Assembly: GCA_032718865.1 (NCBI GenBank)
Contig: JALUTQ010000039.1
Location: 1,302,001 to 1,366,000, forward strand
Direction: 5' to 3'
DNA length: 64,000 bases
Source: Tilletia caries
Taxonomy: Eukaryota > Basidiomycota > Exobasidiomycetes > Tilletiales > Tilletiaceae
A program made the position numbers and the translations under genes. Numbering within the stretch: the first letter of the stretch is position 1; each line of letters opens with the position of its first letter. The notes beneath the pieces are model-generated. The model was not told where the DNA came from and searched no databases. It saw only the letters and a program-made list of their open reading frames with translations. Below are positions 32,288 to 44,689 of the stretch, in pieces.

Positions 32288-34981
32288 TCAAACAGGAGAA
32301 TCGACGACGTCCCAGTCGTCTTCTCCCCCGCGCTCGTCCTTCTCAACGCGTCGTGTTCGAGTCGAAAATTCACCTTTGCTGGTTCCCATCGACACAGCCG
32401 CCCCGCTTCCGGCGGCGCCCTTAGACCGGGACGGAGCGAGCCCGGTAGCCCGCGTCCTCGTTCCCGCCGTCGATACGGACGCAGCCCCTCCGCCAACACC
32501 AACCCCACCACCCCGATACGGATCCAGCACGAGCCGGAACTGATTCCAATCCATATCGTTCCTGCTCAAATTGCGGATATGCGCATCGGCTGCGTAGGTC
32601 CCATGTGCCGATGCCCCCAGCTTCTTGGACGACATGGCTCGCTCCAAGACGGCCAGGGGACTTGTGGCTGCGGCAACCAGGTCGACCCGCACGTTCTGAA
32701 CGTGCGCAAGGTAGGCAGCATTGTATGACAGCATTGAAATCACTGTCACGTACTCGTCCACCGCAGCTGATCGATTCGAGGCTGCTCCCGTAGCTTCCCC
32801 TCCGCCGCCTTGTGTCCGGTTGCTCAACATGCCGGAGGCAGTGAGCGAGCCAGCAAGTGGTTGGCCGTACGTCCCATCTGAGCCAGAAGGGCCGAGCATA
32901 GACGTGAGCCGCGCAGTGCTGGGAAGCTGGACGAACGACTCCAGGACGGACAAGGCAGAGCCGAGTCCAAACGCCGAGCCGGCATTTGGGTCGATATTGC
33001 GGTCATCCATTGCTGGTCCTAGAGATTTCAAGTCGTCGTATGCACTCTCCGTCAACTGAATGATGTGTTCTCTAACCAAGGCCAATTTTTGTCAACAAGA
33101 CCTTTCGCTTGTTTCTGATCGGAACGAGCACGGCACTCACTTGGTGTATGACCCATTCCACAACTCGTTGGGCATGATGATGTTCCGCCCTTTTTGACTT
33201 TCGATGATGAAAGGCATCGACACGCCTAGATACGCGCTCAACAGCTGGAGTAACAGCGAAGTATAGCTCAAGGCTCCGTTGATGTCTTCTCTCGAGTACT
33301 TCCGTACCTCAACTGGACTTGCCAGCGGTAAGCTGACAATCGTCCATCCTGGAGTGATCGTCGTGTTTGTGGATGCCGGAGTAGCGCCGGGAGCTTGTTG
33401 CATCGATGGTGCTTGGGGAAAGGAATTTCCCTGACGGAGACCGGCAGCTGTGAGTCTGCCTTCGACTCCAGGCCGTCGGAGCGGTGAAGCAAACGCGGCT
33501 GGCATGCTATCAGGAAGAAAACTCAGCGGAGAAGAGCCGAGACCGGCCCATCCTGGACCATGGCGCGCGGGCTGCTTCGATGGGGTCTGTGCGGTTGGGG
33601 CCACAAGGAAGAGGGAGAAAGTCTCTCTGGCTAGAATCGCTCGCGTTCTGCAGACAACCGATAAAATCCTGTGAGCGACCTGAGTAGTTCGACCATGGAA
33701 AATGTCACTGATTCAAGCTTACCTGCTCAGTTCTGTGGCCAGTAGTTTCGTTTCTCGGCGTAGAACCTTGACCTCTGACTCCATGTCTGCAATATCGCAG
33801 CCAAGACCACCAGAGCCGTCACTTGTTAGAAGATCTTCGGCGCGGTCTTGGTTCCGCCTTCCCAATGCTATTCTACTGTTGCGAACTTCCTGCGCAGCAC
33901 CTTCTCCTTTAGAGCCCCGCCGCTGTCCGTCGGTCTGCAGCAGAGTCTTTGCCTCGTGGAGGTTGTTCCGCCTTCGGTCAAGGGTGATTCGCTTGTTGGC
34001 CTTTTCCAGTTGGAGCTGTGCTATACTCTGTCGAGATTGTTTCAAGCTCAGACGTGCTTCTTCGAGCTTGCGCAAGAGATCGGTGCGCTCGGCCCTGACG
34101 GTGCGGACGACATGAGTAGCTTGTGAGTGTTGAGCATATCGATGGGGCAAGATGGGAGGCAAGGAGCGCTGTGTGGAAGGACTCGGGATGGTCGATGATG
34201 TGCCGCTGAGAGTGCGAGAGTAGTCGGATCCAGGATCACCGAAAGGATCGGCAAGATCGGAAGCGTACGAGTTGGTATAATCTTGATGTCGATTATAGCC
34301 TGGGTCACGATTATTGGGACCTGGCTGAACTGGGCGCAGAGTGATCGTCGCAGCCATTGGGTGGTCTTCGGGCGAATCAGGTCGACTCGCATAGGTTGTG
34401 CTGCTCGCGCTCGCCAGCGATGTCCTGCCTTGTCCAAGCTGATAAGGCACCGGTCCGAGAAGGACTGCGATTCGATCCCTAGCACCCGAACAGAGGTCAC
34501 GCACGCGACCGACGCGCTGCTGATAGGCGCGCAACTGGCTGGACAGGCACCGGACACAGTAGAAATTGGTTTGCAGATCCCGGCACTGCGGACATTGCTG
34601 TGTTGGCGCGGGAACACTGGAATTAGATGGTGACGATGAAGTTGCTACATTGCCTGTTGCCGCAGTCGCCTGTCTGCTCTTGAGCGAGCGAGTCCGAATG
34701 GTTGCTGCATCCCCTGCGGTTGCGGTGGCTGCCGTGCTAGCGCTGGCGATGCTGCTGCCTCGCCTTGGACGATCGCCGCCACCTGCACTTGCACTTGCAC
34801 TTGCACTTGTACTTCCGCCTGCGCCTGCGCCTGCGCCTGCGCCTGCGCTCGTCCCTCGTCCAGTCGCAACCACAGCTGGAGGAGCAGCAACAGCGGTACC
34901 GAATGCGCGAGGGCCTCCCGCGCCACCTTGTTTGCGCGCAGCGTCTGCACTGCCAGCGCCGGCCGTGTCCCGCAGCGACAT
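32288..34981 (-). CDS. ATG14: ATG14/Barkor-like autophagy protein (PI3-kinase complex I subunit)
   Basis: Atg14 targets the Vps34-Vps15-Atg6 lipid kinase to the autophagosome formation site. Three exons (34981-33723, 33647-33141, 33071-32288) keep phase, 849 aa. After a low-complexity Ala/Gly/Ser start comes the Cys motif CPQCRDLQTNFYCVRC at about residues 135-150. Then there is a long coiled coil (LLRKLEEARLSLKQSRQS onward, about 300-420). The PF10186-type domain follows, with SREDINGALSYTSLLLQLLS and YLGVSMPFIIE. The C-terminus is Gly-rich and acidic. UVRAG/Vps38 shares the domain, but the paired CxxC motif near the N-terminus favours ATG14. Confidence 0.78.
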
Positions 34982-35225
34982 TGTTACCTTGCCAGCGTCG
35001 CTCCGGCCCTACGAGCCAGAATGTCGGGAGAGTGTGATATGCGAGCGGCGAGAGCGTGAGATGTGAATTTAGCTCACGTGATGCGTCCCTCGCGTAAACC
35101 CCCAAACACCGCATCACCCGGCCTTCGGCGTGCATCGGAACGACCATGACGTAGAACAAGCCCCGCGATGGAGCCAGCGAATCAGGACGACAAGGAGCGA
35201 ATCAGCAGAGTCAATTAAGTCAATA

Positions 35226-35436
35226 ATGTCGCCTCGCACGTACACACTCGAAGATAGGGGAAAGAAGCACTACTGCTGGGACATGCACGATGATCCGCCC
35301 CGTTTCGAATCGAAGAGCCCCGTGAGTCGTGTTTGGCGTCATCGGTTGTGGAGTCGCTGATGATCTGCAGAGCATGAGCGCTAAAAGAGAGTGGTTAGCG
35401 AGATGGAAGAGCAACATCGTCGCAGGAAATTCTCAG
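35226..35436 (+). CDS. Short two-exon frame upstream of, and in frame with, the aquaporin
   Basis: Exon 35226-35321 (32 codons from MSPRTYTLEDRGKKHYCWD) splices at GTGAGT to an exon beginning 35371 (SMSAKREWLARWKSNI). From there the frame stays open for 74 codons to the aquaporin ATG at 35593 and is in its frame. A second possible intron (35437 to about 35,537) would instead send the frame out of phase. It may be a separate small gene, an upstream reading frame, or an N-terminal extension of the aquaporin. No family recognised. Confidence 0.35.
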
Positions 35437-35592
35437 GTAGGACAGGTACTTAACGAGCTGGTCACTGCTGAACTTCTTCCCCTGCTCGCCTGTCTCCTAC
35501 TCTCTCCTTCTCTTTCATACGGCCTCCCCGTTCTCAGGCACCCCTCGACGATCAGCTACGAATCAACGAACTTCTCGACCAAGATTTTCACC

Positions 35593-36867
35593 ATGACAGA
35601 CGTTTCTCAGCAAGGACGCGATGTCGACGCTTCCGCTCTCGAGAAGGGCCTCGCCCCCGGAAACGAGGGCCAGGACACCAAGCAGAAGAAGCACCACGGC
35701 ATGCACATTCCCCACGCTCACATCCACCACCGCCGGAAGCGTGAGGCACAGACGATCCAAAACAAGCTGCCTGGTGTCATGAAGACCGACGACGAAGCCG
35801 ACCTCGGCAAGTTGAAGACCAGACTTTTGATCAAGAACGAGATCGTCGCCGCTCTTGCCGAATTCGTCGGTACATTCTGTGAGTTGCATGTCTCTTTAAT
35901 ACATTTATAGGATGGATCTGTTCAGGGACTCTTGCTGACCTTGTGCGAACATACTTCTCTTCATCTCGAAGTGTTCCTGTTGTTTGCACTCGGTATCGCT
36001 ACCCAAGCCGGTCAGCAACAATTGTCCGATAGTGCCTCATCAGACGTCGGGTCGAGTGGGCAGGGTGCAACTCTGGACACCAACCAGCTCCTCTTTTCTT
36101 CGCTCGGCTTCGGTTTCTCTCTCGCAGTGAATGCCTGGGTCTTCTTCCGTGTCAGCGGTGGTCTCTTCAACCCGGCCGTCACTCTCGGGCTCTTCCTTTC
36201 CGGCGCTCTCACCTGGTACCGCTCCATCATCCTCACCTTTATTCAGTTCATCGCAGCCATCGCCGCCGCAGGAGTCGCTCAGCTCATCACCCCAGGCGGT
36301 ATCAACGCCCGTACCAAGCTCGGTTCTGCTACAACGGTCGCCCAAGGATTCTTCATCGAGATGTTCTCAACAGCCATGCTGATGCTCACCATCTACCTCC
36401 TCGCCGGTGAGAAGCACAAGGGTACCTTCTTGGCACCCGTCGGCATTGGACTTTCCCTCTTCATGGCAGAGCTCTACGCTACCGGTCTCACTGGCGGCAG
36501 TTTGAACCCTGCCCGTACACTGGGTCCGGACGTGATTGCGTCCAGCTTCGAAGGCTCCACCTGGATCTACTACGCCGGTCCATACGTCGGTGTCCTTCTC
36601 TCAGCAGCCCTCTACTTGTTGCTCAAGTCAACACACTACGAGACCGCCAACTCAGGCCAGGACGACGACGACACTGCCCTCTTGCTCCGCGATGCCGACG
36701 GTAACCTCACCGGTGCAGTCGAGAAGGTATCTGCCGCTGACGCCCCTGAGCTTCCTGGCCTGCAAGACAAGAACGAAGCGGCTGTTCCCACCTCAGGACG
36801 CGAAGCTGATCGCGACACCATCGTCGGCCTCACCGATGACAAGACCAAAGAGGACAAGCTGGTATAG
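35593..36867 (+). CDS. Aquaporin / major intrinsic protein
   Basis: This is a membrane channel for water or small solutes. Exons 35593-35878 and 35972-36867 give 393 aa. The N-terminus is hydrophilic and His/Lys-rich (HGMHIPHAHIHHRRKR). Six hydrophobic segments follow with both pore signatures: NPAV in SGGLFNPAVTLG (near 36,172) and NPAR in GGSLNPARTLGP (near 36,505). The residue after NPAR is T-L-G-P, closer to water-type channels than to glycerol facilitators, which usually have Asp there. The C-terminus is acidic and cytosolic. The intron falls inside the first membrane segment. Confidence 0.92.
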
Positions 36868-37329
36868 AGGTCCCACTCTAGAAGACGGGGAAATGACGAA
36901 TGTCACACACATATTATTACAAGACAACTTCCGTCCCATTTCCACTTCAAACAAGACCAAGATGTATTCCGACGTGAATCAAGGTGCCGCAAGTTCTCTT
37001 ACCATACCCTTCCCTTCTCCATCTCAATGACCATAAAGTCCGCAATCGCAAGCAGCATGTCCACAACGCCTGATCAGTTTGTCCCGAACACTAATGATTG
37101 GTGACTGTCTGCGACATGAAGGTATGAAGGAAGATGGCATGCCAATGGTGGTGACATGGTGAATTCATTGTTATGAGTGGGATCCGGCCAGCGCACCAGC
37201 AACAGTGCAATGAATGCCGCACGCGAGCTCGGGGGAGAAGATGGGGTTCAAGAGCAAAGTACATAGAAGTGTCCGAATACGCTGAAGAAGCAAGCAAAGC
37301 GGGTTCCGTTTTAGCCCAGGCTCGCAGTC
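36868..37329. other. Convergent 3' region, no gene seen
   Basis: This region of 462 bp separates the aquaporin stop and the phosphatase stop and should hold both 3' untranslated regions. No structured element was seen. Confidence 0.5.
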
Positions 37330-39150
37330 CTACAGGAAGTACTGCGATGTGCTGAGCCGAGAGGGCGTCGTCCGATCTTGGTCTGGGACTGTGGGTGATC
37401 AAAGGGAATGATAGGTCAACATCACTCCGTTTCCTCGTGAAGTGAGAAAAGCGAAAAGCCAAGCGCTGGACAACAAGGATAAACACTCACCAGCCTCAAA
37501 GATCTTGAAATGCTCCTGCCCGAACTGTAAGAACTCATCGTCTTCGCTCCCCGCCCTAGCCCCGCCGGTCAAATCTTCGGGCTGGGTCCACGAATCCATG
37601 CTCTTCCTCCCCTCGCCATTGTACGAGCTGCTGGTTTCGCTCGCCGCAGACTTCGATCCCGCGCCGGCACCCGTCGACGCTGTTGGAGATTCGACGACCT
37701 TGACCTCGGCTGCGGCCTTGGCGCGTGCCCGTGCTGATTCTTCTAGTTGGCCGATAAGGTCGCCGACTTGGAAGATGGAGGCCACATTCCCGCACCGGTA
37801 GCAATAGTTCGGCGCTGACCAGACGGTGACGATCTGGTTATCGTGCATTAGTTTGCTGTTGTGAAATAGAAGCGTATGTCAGTGTAAAGAACAGAGCATT
37901 ACAGCCTCGTTCACATCGATGCGGTGTAGATCGTCCCATAGAACTCACTATCCCTCTTGCACCAGCTGATGGGCACGTGCTATCAGTTGAAGGTCGTTGA
38001 CATGATTGAACTGCTCGAAGCTCAGAGTGAATCAGAAGGGTGTTCGACGCGCCAGCAATCCCGACAGATCACAGCTCACCTCTTTGGTCACGGCCCCTCC
38101 AAAGAGCCATCCTGCCCCTCTCGGACTGACTTTCCAAGTATCGATCTCATCCGGATCGGACCACATCAAATCTGAAGTAGAGCATCCAGAAAGTCAGTGG
38201 ATACATACGCCAACAGTTGTTCCTTGCAGAAGCGCACTCACCACAGAAGGCACCCTCGTGTGGCACTTCCTGCGCTCTGGCCAGAATCCGAATCTGATCT
38301 AATGTCCGGACTTCCGGGCTGAGCCCACCGTGTACACAAAGTACTCTCCCGTCGATGATCTGGGTAGAAAAGAGACGGGTTTGTCAACGGCTGCGCGTCT
38401 TGTCATGCAGAGCTGCGCAAAATCGAACGCACTGCAGCCAGGTTGAGATAGTCGAAAACTTGGCAGCAACTCTTCCAAACGTTCGCATTTCCGTACTTAT
38501 GTTGGCACTCGTCTGAATCCAGCAAACAGAACACTTGACGTTAGCTACCTTAGAAAGTACAAGGTCATGCAATTTTTAGAGACTCACCGTAGAAGCCATA
38601 CACCTGCGTGATCTGTCTGCTCTCGTGGTTCCCTCGAAGCAGCGTTATTCTGTCCGGATATCTGATGATAAACAGCAGAAACACAAGGTCAGGGCAGCGC
38701 ATTTACGCGTAGACTGAGGGCGTGATGAGAGCAAGATTCTCAGACTTACCTGGCTTTGAACGCCATGAGTAAGGAAAACGTCTCGAGACTGAAGTATCCG
38801 CGATCGACAAAGTCACCCTGTAATGCGCAGCCCATTTCAGAACATCAGTTCGCAGGAACGCATGAATACAATGTTGTGCGTGTGTGTTGCGTGACGACTG
38901 AGGACGAGCTCACCATGAAGATGTATGCGGTGTCTGGAGGCTGTCCTCCGACGCGAAAGAGCTCGAGCAAGTCCCAGAATTGACCGTGTATGTCCCCGCA
39001 GACGGTGACAGGACTGCTGACAGGTTGAATGTTGGACTCTTCCATGAGCAACGCCTTGACGTTCTCGCAGAGCGCCATGATGTCGGGCTCGGGCAGGTAC
39101 TTGCATTGTCGCAGCTGTTCGATCCAGCTATCTGGGTTGCCGACCACCAT
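37330..39150 (-). CDS. SIT4: Protein phosphatase 6 / Sit4 catalytic subunit
   Basis: This is a PP2A-like Ser/Thr phosphatase acting in the G1/S transition and TOR signalling. Nine exons keep phase: 39150-38914, 38817-38750, 38661-38588, 38512-38433, 38359-38242, 38171-38080, 38010-37949, 37855-37491 and 37388-37330, 384 aa. Metal-binding motifs are complete: GDIHGQF, GDFVDRG and RGNHESR, with the later HGGLSPE and [12 protein letters not shown]. The N-terminus ([11 protein letters not shown]) is PP6/Sit4-like rather than PP2A. The C-terminus ends YFL, the methylation tail of this group. Unusual is an inserted Ser/Ala/Glu-rich segment of about 75 residues between VASIF and FKIFEA, making the protein longer than the usual ~305. 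Confidence 0.93.
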
Positions 39151-39574
39151 GACGGATGAGGGCGGGTGGGCAGCAAGTGGACGCGCGGGCGGGCGGGAGA
39201 CGAGGCAGTAAGGGGGGGGGGGGGGGGGAGAACAAAGCGAAGCGGTGGCGAGTGTATTAGCTGGAGCTGGAGCTTTGACCTTGAGGATGGCGATAGCGGG
39301 AGGTGGTCCAGCCAAGAAGGGGAGGCGGAAGGACGAGGAGGACATCGTTGCGCAATGACGCGAGGTCAAGGTCCTGCCTGCCCACCCCGCTGCCCATGCC
39401 CCATGCACAGCATACAACGACAGCATTCACTCATTCTGCCTTCCCTTCGCAGCACACTCTCCGCCCACGACTCTCTGCCACGCTCATTGCAGCCCTCCTG
39501 GCGAAGATTTCGTGTCCTGCTCGTCCCCGGCTTCCCGCTTTTTTCGGACGCTGTGCGACCATCTGTGAGCAACC
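39151..39574. promoter_or_regulatory. Divergent promoter with a 17-G tract
   Basis: This is 424 bp between the SIT4/PP6 and RMD1-like start codons. An uninterrupted run of 17 G lies at 39212-39228. Such tracts form G-quadruplexes or keep nucleosomes away, and they are prone to length errors in assemblies. Confidence 0.6.
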
Positions 39575-42500
39575 ATGTCTTTTTCAAATCAGCAGTCACA
39601 ACAACAAGGCGCGGGCCAAGGTGCATCTTCAGGCGATGGGAATCCGCCGATCAAGAGTTCAATCGACCCCCTCATAAAAGATTTGGAGGGAGGCATCATC
39701 GTTCCAGGTGCGTCGCGACCTGTCGGACCACTGCTCAAGGCGTCCTCCCAGCCGTCCAGCCAACAAGCTCTGCCCACGGTATCCTCTTCTGCTTCGGGAG
39801 CAGGCATCGGTGCAGGTGCTGCTTCAAGCTCGGGTATATCCTCCAGCTCGAGCAGTGGACGAGGCACAGCTGGATCCGTTGCTGCACCTTTGCCCTCGGC
39901 AGTGTCCTCAACAGGTTCGCTGTTGCCTACAGGTACTCCCCCGACCGGTCTCGCATCGGCCGCTGCTCGCGCCAGACAGCCTCTGCTGAATCGGACTCCT
40001 GATACGGCAGGATCAACTTCATCCGGTCCTGCTCGGCGACTGCTGAATGCGGAGGCGATCCCGCCGGCTGTCCGTCGCCTTTCTACCGCAGGCACAAATA
40101 ACAACGTAGCAGCCTCAGCATCGTCTCGCTTCAAGGGCACCCCTCCTCGCTCCACCAGATATTCGCTTCCTGTGAGGTCAGACAAGCCTGTTCGCTCAAG
40201 TAAAACGACGGGCAAGCATATAGTTCTCCCAAGTGAGAGTCAGTTGGCACCTCTGCCGCATGAGGAGGAAGAGGATTCCGAGGAGGGTTCTGGAGACGAT
40301 GATGAAGATGAGGACGAAGAGGAAGAATCGGAAGAGGAAGCAGGTTCGGGCGACGTAACCGTACGCGTGGAGACCTCGCCCACGGACCAGAAAGACACAA
40401 TCCAACCGGCGCATACATCCGTCCCAGAAACCGTAGATCATCAGCGATCGCGAACAAATGCGGCTCTACGGGTATCTCTGCGCAGGACCGGTCCAACTCC
40501 TGCCCCACGCATCGCTCCTGAGCGGTCAACGACACTTCCTACCCTCGGCCACACCAGGCCTCTCATCAAACAGATTCCCAATGCTCTACCTCCTTCTGCC
40601 TTAAAGCGTCCCACGGCATTAGGCACGACACCAGTTCAACAACCTGCACGGTATGCGCCTGCTCATGCTCGGGCGCCTCCGCGTTATCCTAAGAGCTCAG
40701 GCCCCGCCTTTCACACATTCGAGCGTCTTCTGCCAGCCGCACGCGTCTCTACCCCGCTTCCCCGAGTCACGTCTTTCGCCATCGGGACCGCTCTCCACCT
40801 TCCCACCTTGATCGGCTTCCTTAGGAGAGAACATGGTGTCAAGCCGAGGCTGTACGACGAATGTGTTTACGTCGTTTACGTCAAACCGCTACTTCCCGGC
40901 TTTGGGCGCGCCAATGTCCGCAGCGCTCCAGAGCCAAGGACAGGAAGCCCAGGTGGTGAAAGTCGGAGAGAACGACAAATGGAGGCTCGCGAAGAGAGTG
41001 GATACATCGGATCGGTGAGTTATTGAGCGCTTGCATATCCTTACTGAACCACCTCTCTGACACTTAAGACACTCTACAGTACTTTGCGGCCCAGAAGGAA
41101 GAGGAAGAGATCGATCCTCAAGGATACATCGAAGAGGCCGACAGTCGCGAGCATGAGGATGAGGCAGCCCGTCGACGTGCAAGAGCACAACGTGAACGCG
41201 ACGGCGATGAGGCGGATGGGGCTATCGAGCGTAATTTCGAAACCGAGACCGAGACGGAAGCGGAGCGCGAAAAGGGGACCGGTGGACGAAGCGATATCGA
41301 AACGGAGGCTGAAGATGATTCTGCTCTTCAAAGGTTGCTCATCGCGGCCCCTGATGGGCTCCTAGTCGACATAGGTGAAATCACACCAGATCCCAGTAAA
41401 CCTACGACCCCTGCTCTCGAAGTGCCACCTATGACGGATCTTGACGAGTCTGGTAGTGCGACACCCAGAATGCGGCCCACCGATCCGTTTGACTCGCCTA
41501 TGGAACTCGACGTCAGGACGCCCGTGGCCGAGTTGCTGGGGGATCCGATCCTGAACGATGGTTCGGCCTTGCTCGACTCCCCCGAAGCGCCTCTGCCGCT
41601 GACTCTGCCGCGGGCGGACTCGCGTGAAGAACTGGGTGCAGACGAGAACGGAAACGGCGGTGGCAACGGCAAGAGCAAGAATGGGTCCAAGTCTGGCAAG
41701 GAAAGGCGAAATCGCAAGCGCCGTGGCTCCCGCAAAGTCTCGATGCCCAATCTGTGCTCGCATAATCACGACGCGTCGCCCAACATGCTCACGACGCGCG
41801 AGATCTCCGAAGCACTCCAGCTGGCCGAGCTGATCATCCTCCCTTACGGCGTCTTGGTGATGTACAACTTTTCAGCCATCGAGGAGCGCCAGGTTATCGA
41901 AGATATCGTGTCCTCGGGTGGCGTCCGAGGCCCGCTGAGCCCCGAGGACGAAGAGACGGAGGCGTTCCACTTCTGCTACGACCCTACCGTGCCAGCGCCT
42001 CGGATCTTCAACGACTTCTTCACATTCCGCGCGCCGAACCACTTGCTCAAGCTTAGTTTGGCACATGCGATCGCGCAAAGCACCAAACTGAGCGTGTTTG
42101 AGGAGAGCATGCAGCGGACGCTCGAGCTGACGAGTCACATACCGAAGGAGCTGGCGAATACGGGCGAGCTCAAACTGAAGAGAAGGGAAGCATTGCGGCT
42201 GACGGGAAGGTTGTTCAAGCTGCGTGTCGACGTGAATTTGACGTCAAATGTGTGCGTACCTCGGCTTCTGCACCTGGCTTCTATATCTTTTGCATAGGAA
42301 CTGACATACGCTTTCGCTACTTGGAACAGGGCCTCGGTTCCGGAGCTGTTCTGGTCTCACGCGACGTTGAAGGCACTCTACGATCCCATCCGAGATTACC
42401 TCGAGATCGATCAGCGCGTGGAGAATCTCAATGAGCGACTCGCAGTGGCAAATGGTGAGCTGACTCTCCATCATCACGGTGCTTGTTCCAACTGGCATTC

Positions 42501-42881
42501 TCACTCAGAAAAATCTGTCGCCTTCTTCTCTCGACGTTGCACAGATCTTCTCGAGATCATTCACGAAGACATCGCAAACAAGGCAATGAGCAACATGTGA
42601 GTCCTGTCGCAAGGAGAGGCCCGTCCCCCTTCCACAGAAAAAGATTGAGAAAGAGCAAGCGCTGAATCGAAAACCTGCAATTCTTCCGCAGCACCCTGAT
42701 CATCATCATCCTCATCCTCGTCGCCTGTCTCGTCGCTTGCGGCGAGATTTCGGCACGACTGATCCTGCACAACCGTGCCGAGGTCGCTCGGACGTCGGGC
42801 CTCTGGCGCTCCGCGTCGGGAAATACGGAGCTTACGCGACTGGTGAAGAGGACTGCTACAGGCTTGGTCCGGTCTACGTAG
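39575..42881 (+). CDS. RMD1/RMD8/Sif3-type DUF155 protein
   Basis: DUF155 proteins are conserved from yeast RMD1/RMD8 to human RMND1; the fungal long forms have poorly known roles. Five exons (39575-41014, 41080-42251, 42330-42454, 42545-42596, 42692-42881) keep phase, about 992 aa. The first ~380 residues are disordered, with an acidic run near 40,265-40,350. The RMD1 core starts at TSFAIGTALHLP and REHGVKPRLYDECVYVVY. It continues after an insert of about 300 residues with LPYGVLVMYNFS, FFTFRAPNHLLKLSLAHAIA and LFKLRVDVNL. A C-terminal membrane segment (TLIIIILILVACLVACG) is typical. It is divergent from SIT4. Confidence 0.85.
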
Positions 42882-43533
42882 GCAGTTTTCCGCCCACTCC
42901 AAAACATGACTGCGACTGTTTGGCTCTTCGACTCCTTTTTCACCCTTTCCATTCGCACGGCCGGCCTTATTGGTCCTGTGTTCCGCCCATGCAGTTCTCC
43001 CACCGTAACCTCTCTCTGGTATACACACCGGTCACACTTTACTAATCTACCCCCTTCGTCTTGCGCCCCGCCATGTCCCAGGCACCTCATCATTTCTGGC
43101 ATCTGAATGTTTACGCAAACATTGGCAGCCGGCAGGTCTCAAGCTCTCAAGCACGAGGTAGGCAGCAGGGGCAAATGGAGAAAATCCTTTTGGTGAAGCG
43201 ATCGTACATTCAACAGCAGAGGCTGCGAAGAAGAGCCAGAAGAAGGAGAGGGGCAAACTAGAAAGAAAGTGGGTAGATGGGCAAATGGTTAAGGAGTGGG
43301 TATTAACGAGGCGAAGTCAAGAGAAGACGACTTTTGGAGAGTGATGCGGGAATGCAAGGAGGCACAGGAAAAGAGAGCAGTGTTGCAAAAGAGAAGACAG
43401 CGGGGCGCAGAGATTGGCCCGAGGTCGTGTTGCAGTTGTAATGATGATCCTCGCACTCAGTCCTTGCGCGCTGTTGATCAAGGCAAACCAAAGTAAAGGT
43501 CAGTCACAACACATGGTGTTGCCTCCAATCGAA
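42882..43533. other. Convergent intergenic region, no gene seen
   Basis: This region of 652 bp lies between the RMD1-like stop and the ATO stop. Purine-rich DNA at 43,200-43,420 gives open frames by composition only. Confidence 0.45.
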
Positions 43534-44516
43534 CTACTCACAAAGGTCGCCGACAGGCAGAGCAATGAAGGTGGTGTCCGGGGTCCATAGCCCACTCGCG
43601 CCAGCCCAGAAAGCAATTGCAGCAGTGAGGATACCGAAGGCCCCGCCAGCCTTGGTGATGTTACCGTTGCCCGTGAACTCTGCGATGAAGAGAAGCGCAA
43701 AGGTGATGTCGAGGAAGAAGAACAACGCGACGAGGGCGATGGAGGTGCGGAAGGACTAGGAACGGAAGACATGCTGCATTGTCAGCTTCCATCTCCACAG
43801 AAAGATGCAATAGGCGGATATACACTCACGGCGATCAGCATGATGAAGGTGAAGATGAACCATCCCGACAAGTAGATTCCGAGGGCGGATGCGAGCTCGT
43901 CGCTTGGCACGCCGGAAGTGATTCCAGTGCTGGGAATCAAAATCGCTGCGTACGACCACCAGAAACCTCCGTAGCTGCAGAAGGCCGTTGCTCCGAACGT
44001 GTTTCCTGAGGCGAATTCCCAAACGCCAGCAATGAATTGTGCCAATCCACCGTACCCGAGGGCAAGACCGACAACTACGTTGGGCTCGGTAACACCGCGA
44101 GCCTGGACGTTGTACATCGACAGCACATAGGTTGTGAGGGCGAAGCCGAAAAGTCCTAGGGGCGCCGGGTTAGCGAACTGTAGATCGTCGCAAACGGAGT
44201 GGTGAAAGTCAGTACACAGAAGTTGAACGGCAGGGAGCGCAGAAACCCGGAAGGCTTGGACAACGGACCTTTCGGTGGTAGACGGGGCTAGATCACGAGT
44301 CAAAGCGTTGGCACGGAGGGAGCGTTTGCGCAGAAAGAAAGATGTCAGTGCTCTGCCGAACTCCGGAGCGTCTCCTAGAATTGATCCGGCGCACGTGTCC
44401 AAAACTCACAATCCAGGCTGGGAGGTGTCCAAAGGGTGGCCACCGGCCGTGAGGGCTTGGAAGACCTTGGCACCACCCTGGTATTGGGGCTCGGAAGCAG
44501 TGTTTGTGTCAGACAT
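43534..44516 (-). CDS. ATO / GPR1-FUN34-YaaH family transporter
   Basis: These six-span plasma membrane proteins carry acetate or ammonium. Four exons (44516-44410, a 19-nt exon 44287-44269, 44177-43830, 43755-43534) keep phase and give 231 aa. The family signature is complete across the micro-exon: HRKFANPAPLGLFGFALTT. Later motifs GYGGLAQFIAGVWEFASGNTF and FCSYGGFWWSYA are typical, apart from small substitutions. The length matches the family. A TATA-like box lies about 170 bp upstream. The 5' flank is long, consistent with carbon- or nitrogen-regulated expression, though no binding site can be proven here. Confidence 0.92.
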
Positions 44517-44680
44517 GGTTGTGTATGCGTGCAGAGGCGATGAGAAGGTTGAGAGCGCGTCTTTGAGGAAGGCTACCGATGATAGTCCTGGGGGATTTTG
44601 AGCAGCAGAAGTGGTGGGAGGAAGGGTAAGCGGTAAGCAGGGGGTGGAAATGGACCCCGGCGGCCGACGAGACCGGGACT

Positions 44681-44687
44681 TTATATA
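44681..44687 (-). promoter_or_regulatory. TATA box of the ATO gene
   Basis: TATATAA reads on the minus strand about 165 bp upstream of the ATO start codon, within GGTATATAAAGTCC. Its position fits a TATA box with a leader of about 130 nt. TATA-containing fungal promoters are often strongly regulated. Confidence 0.6.
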
Positions 44688-44689
44688 CC

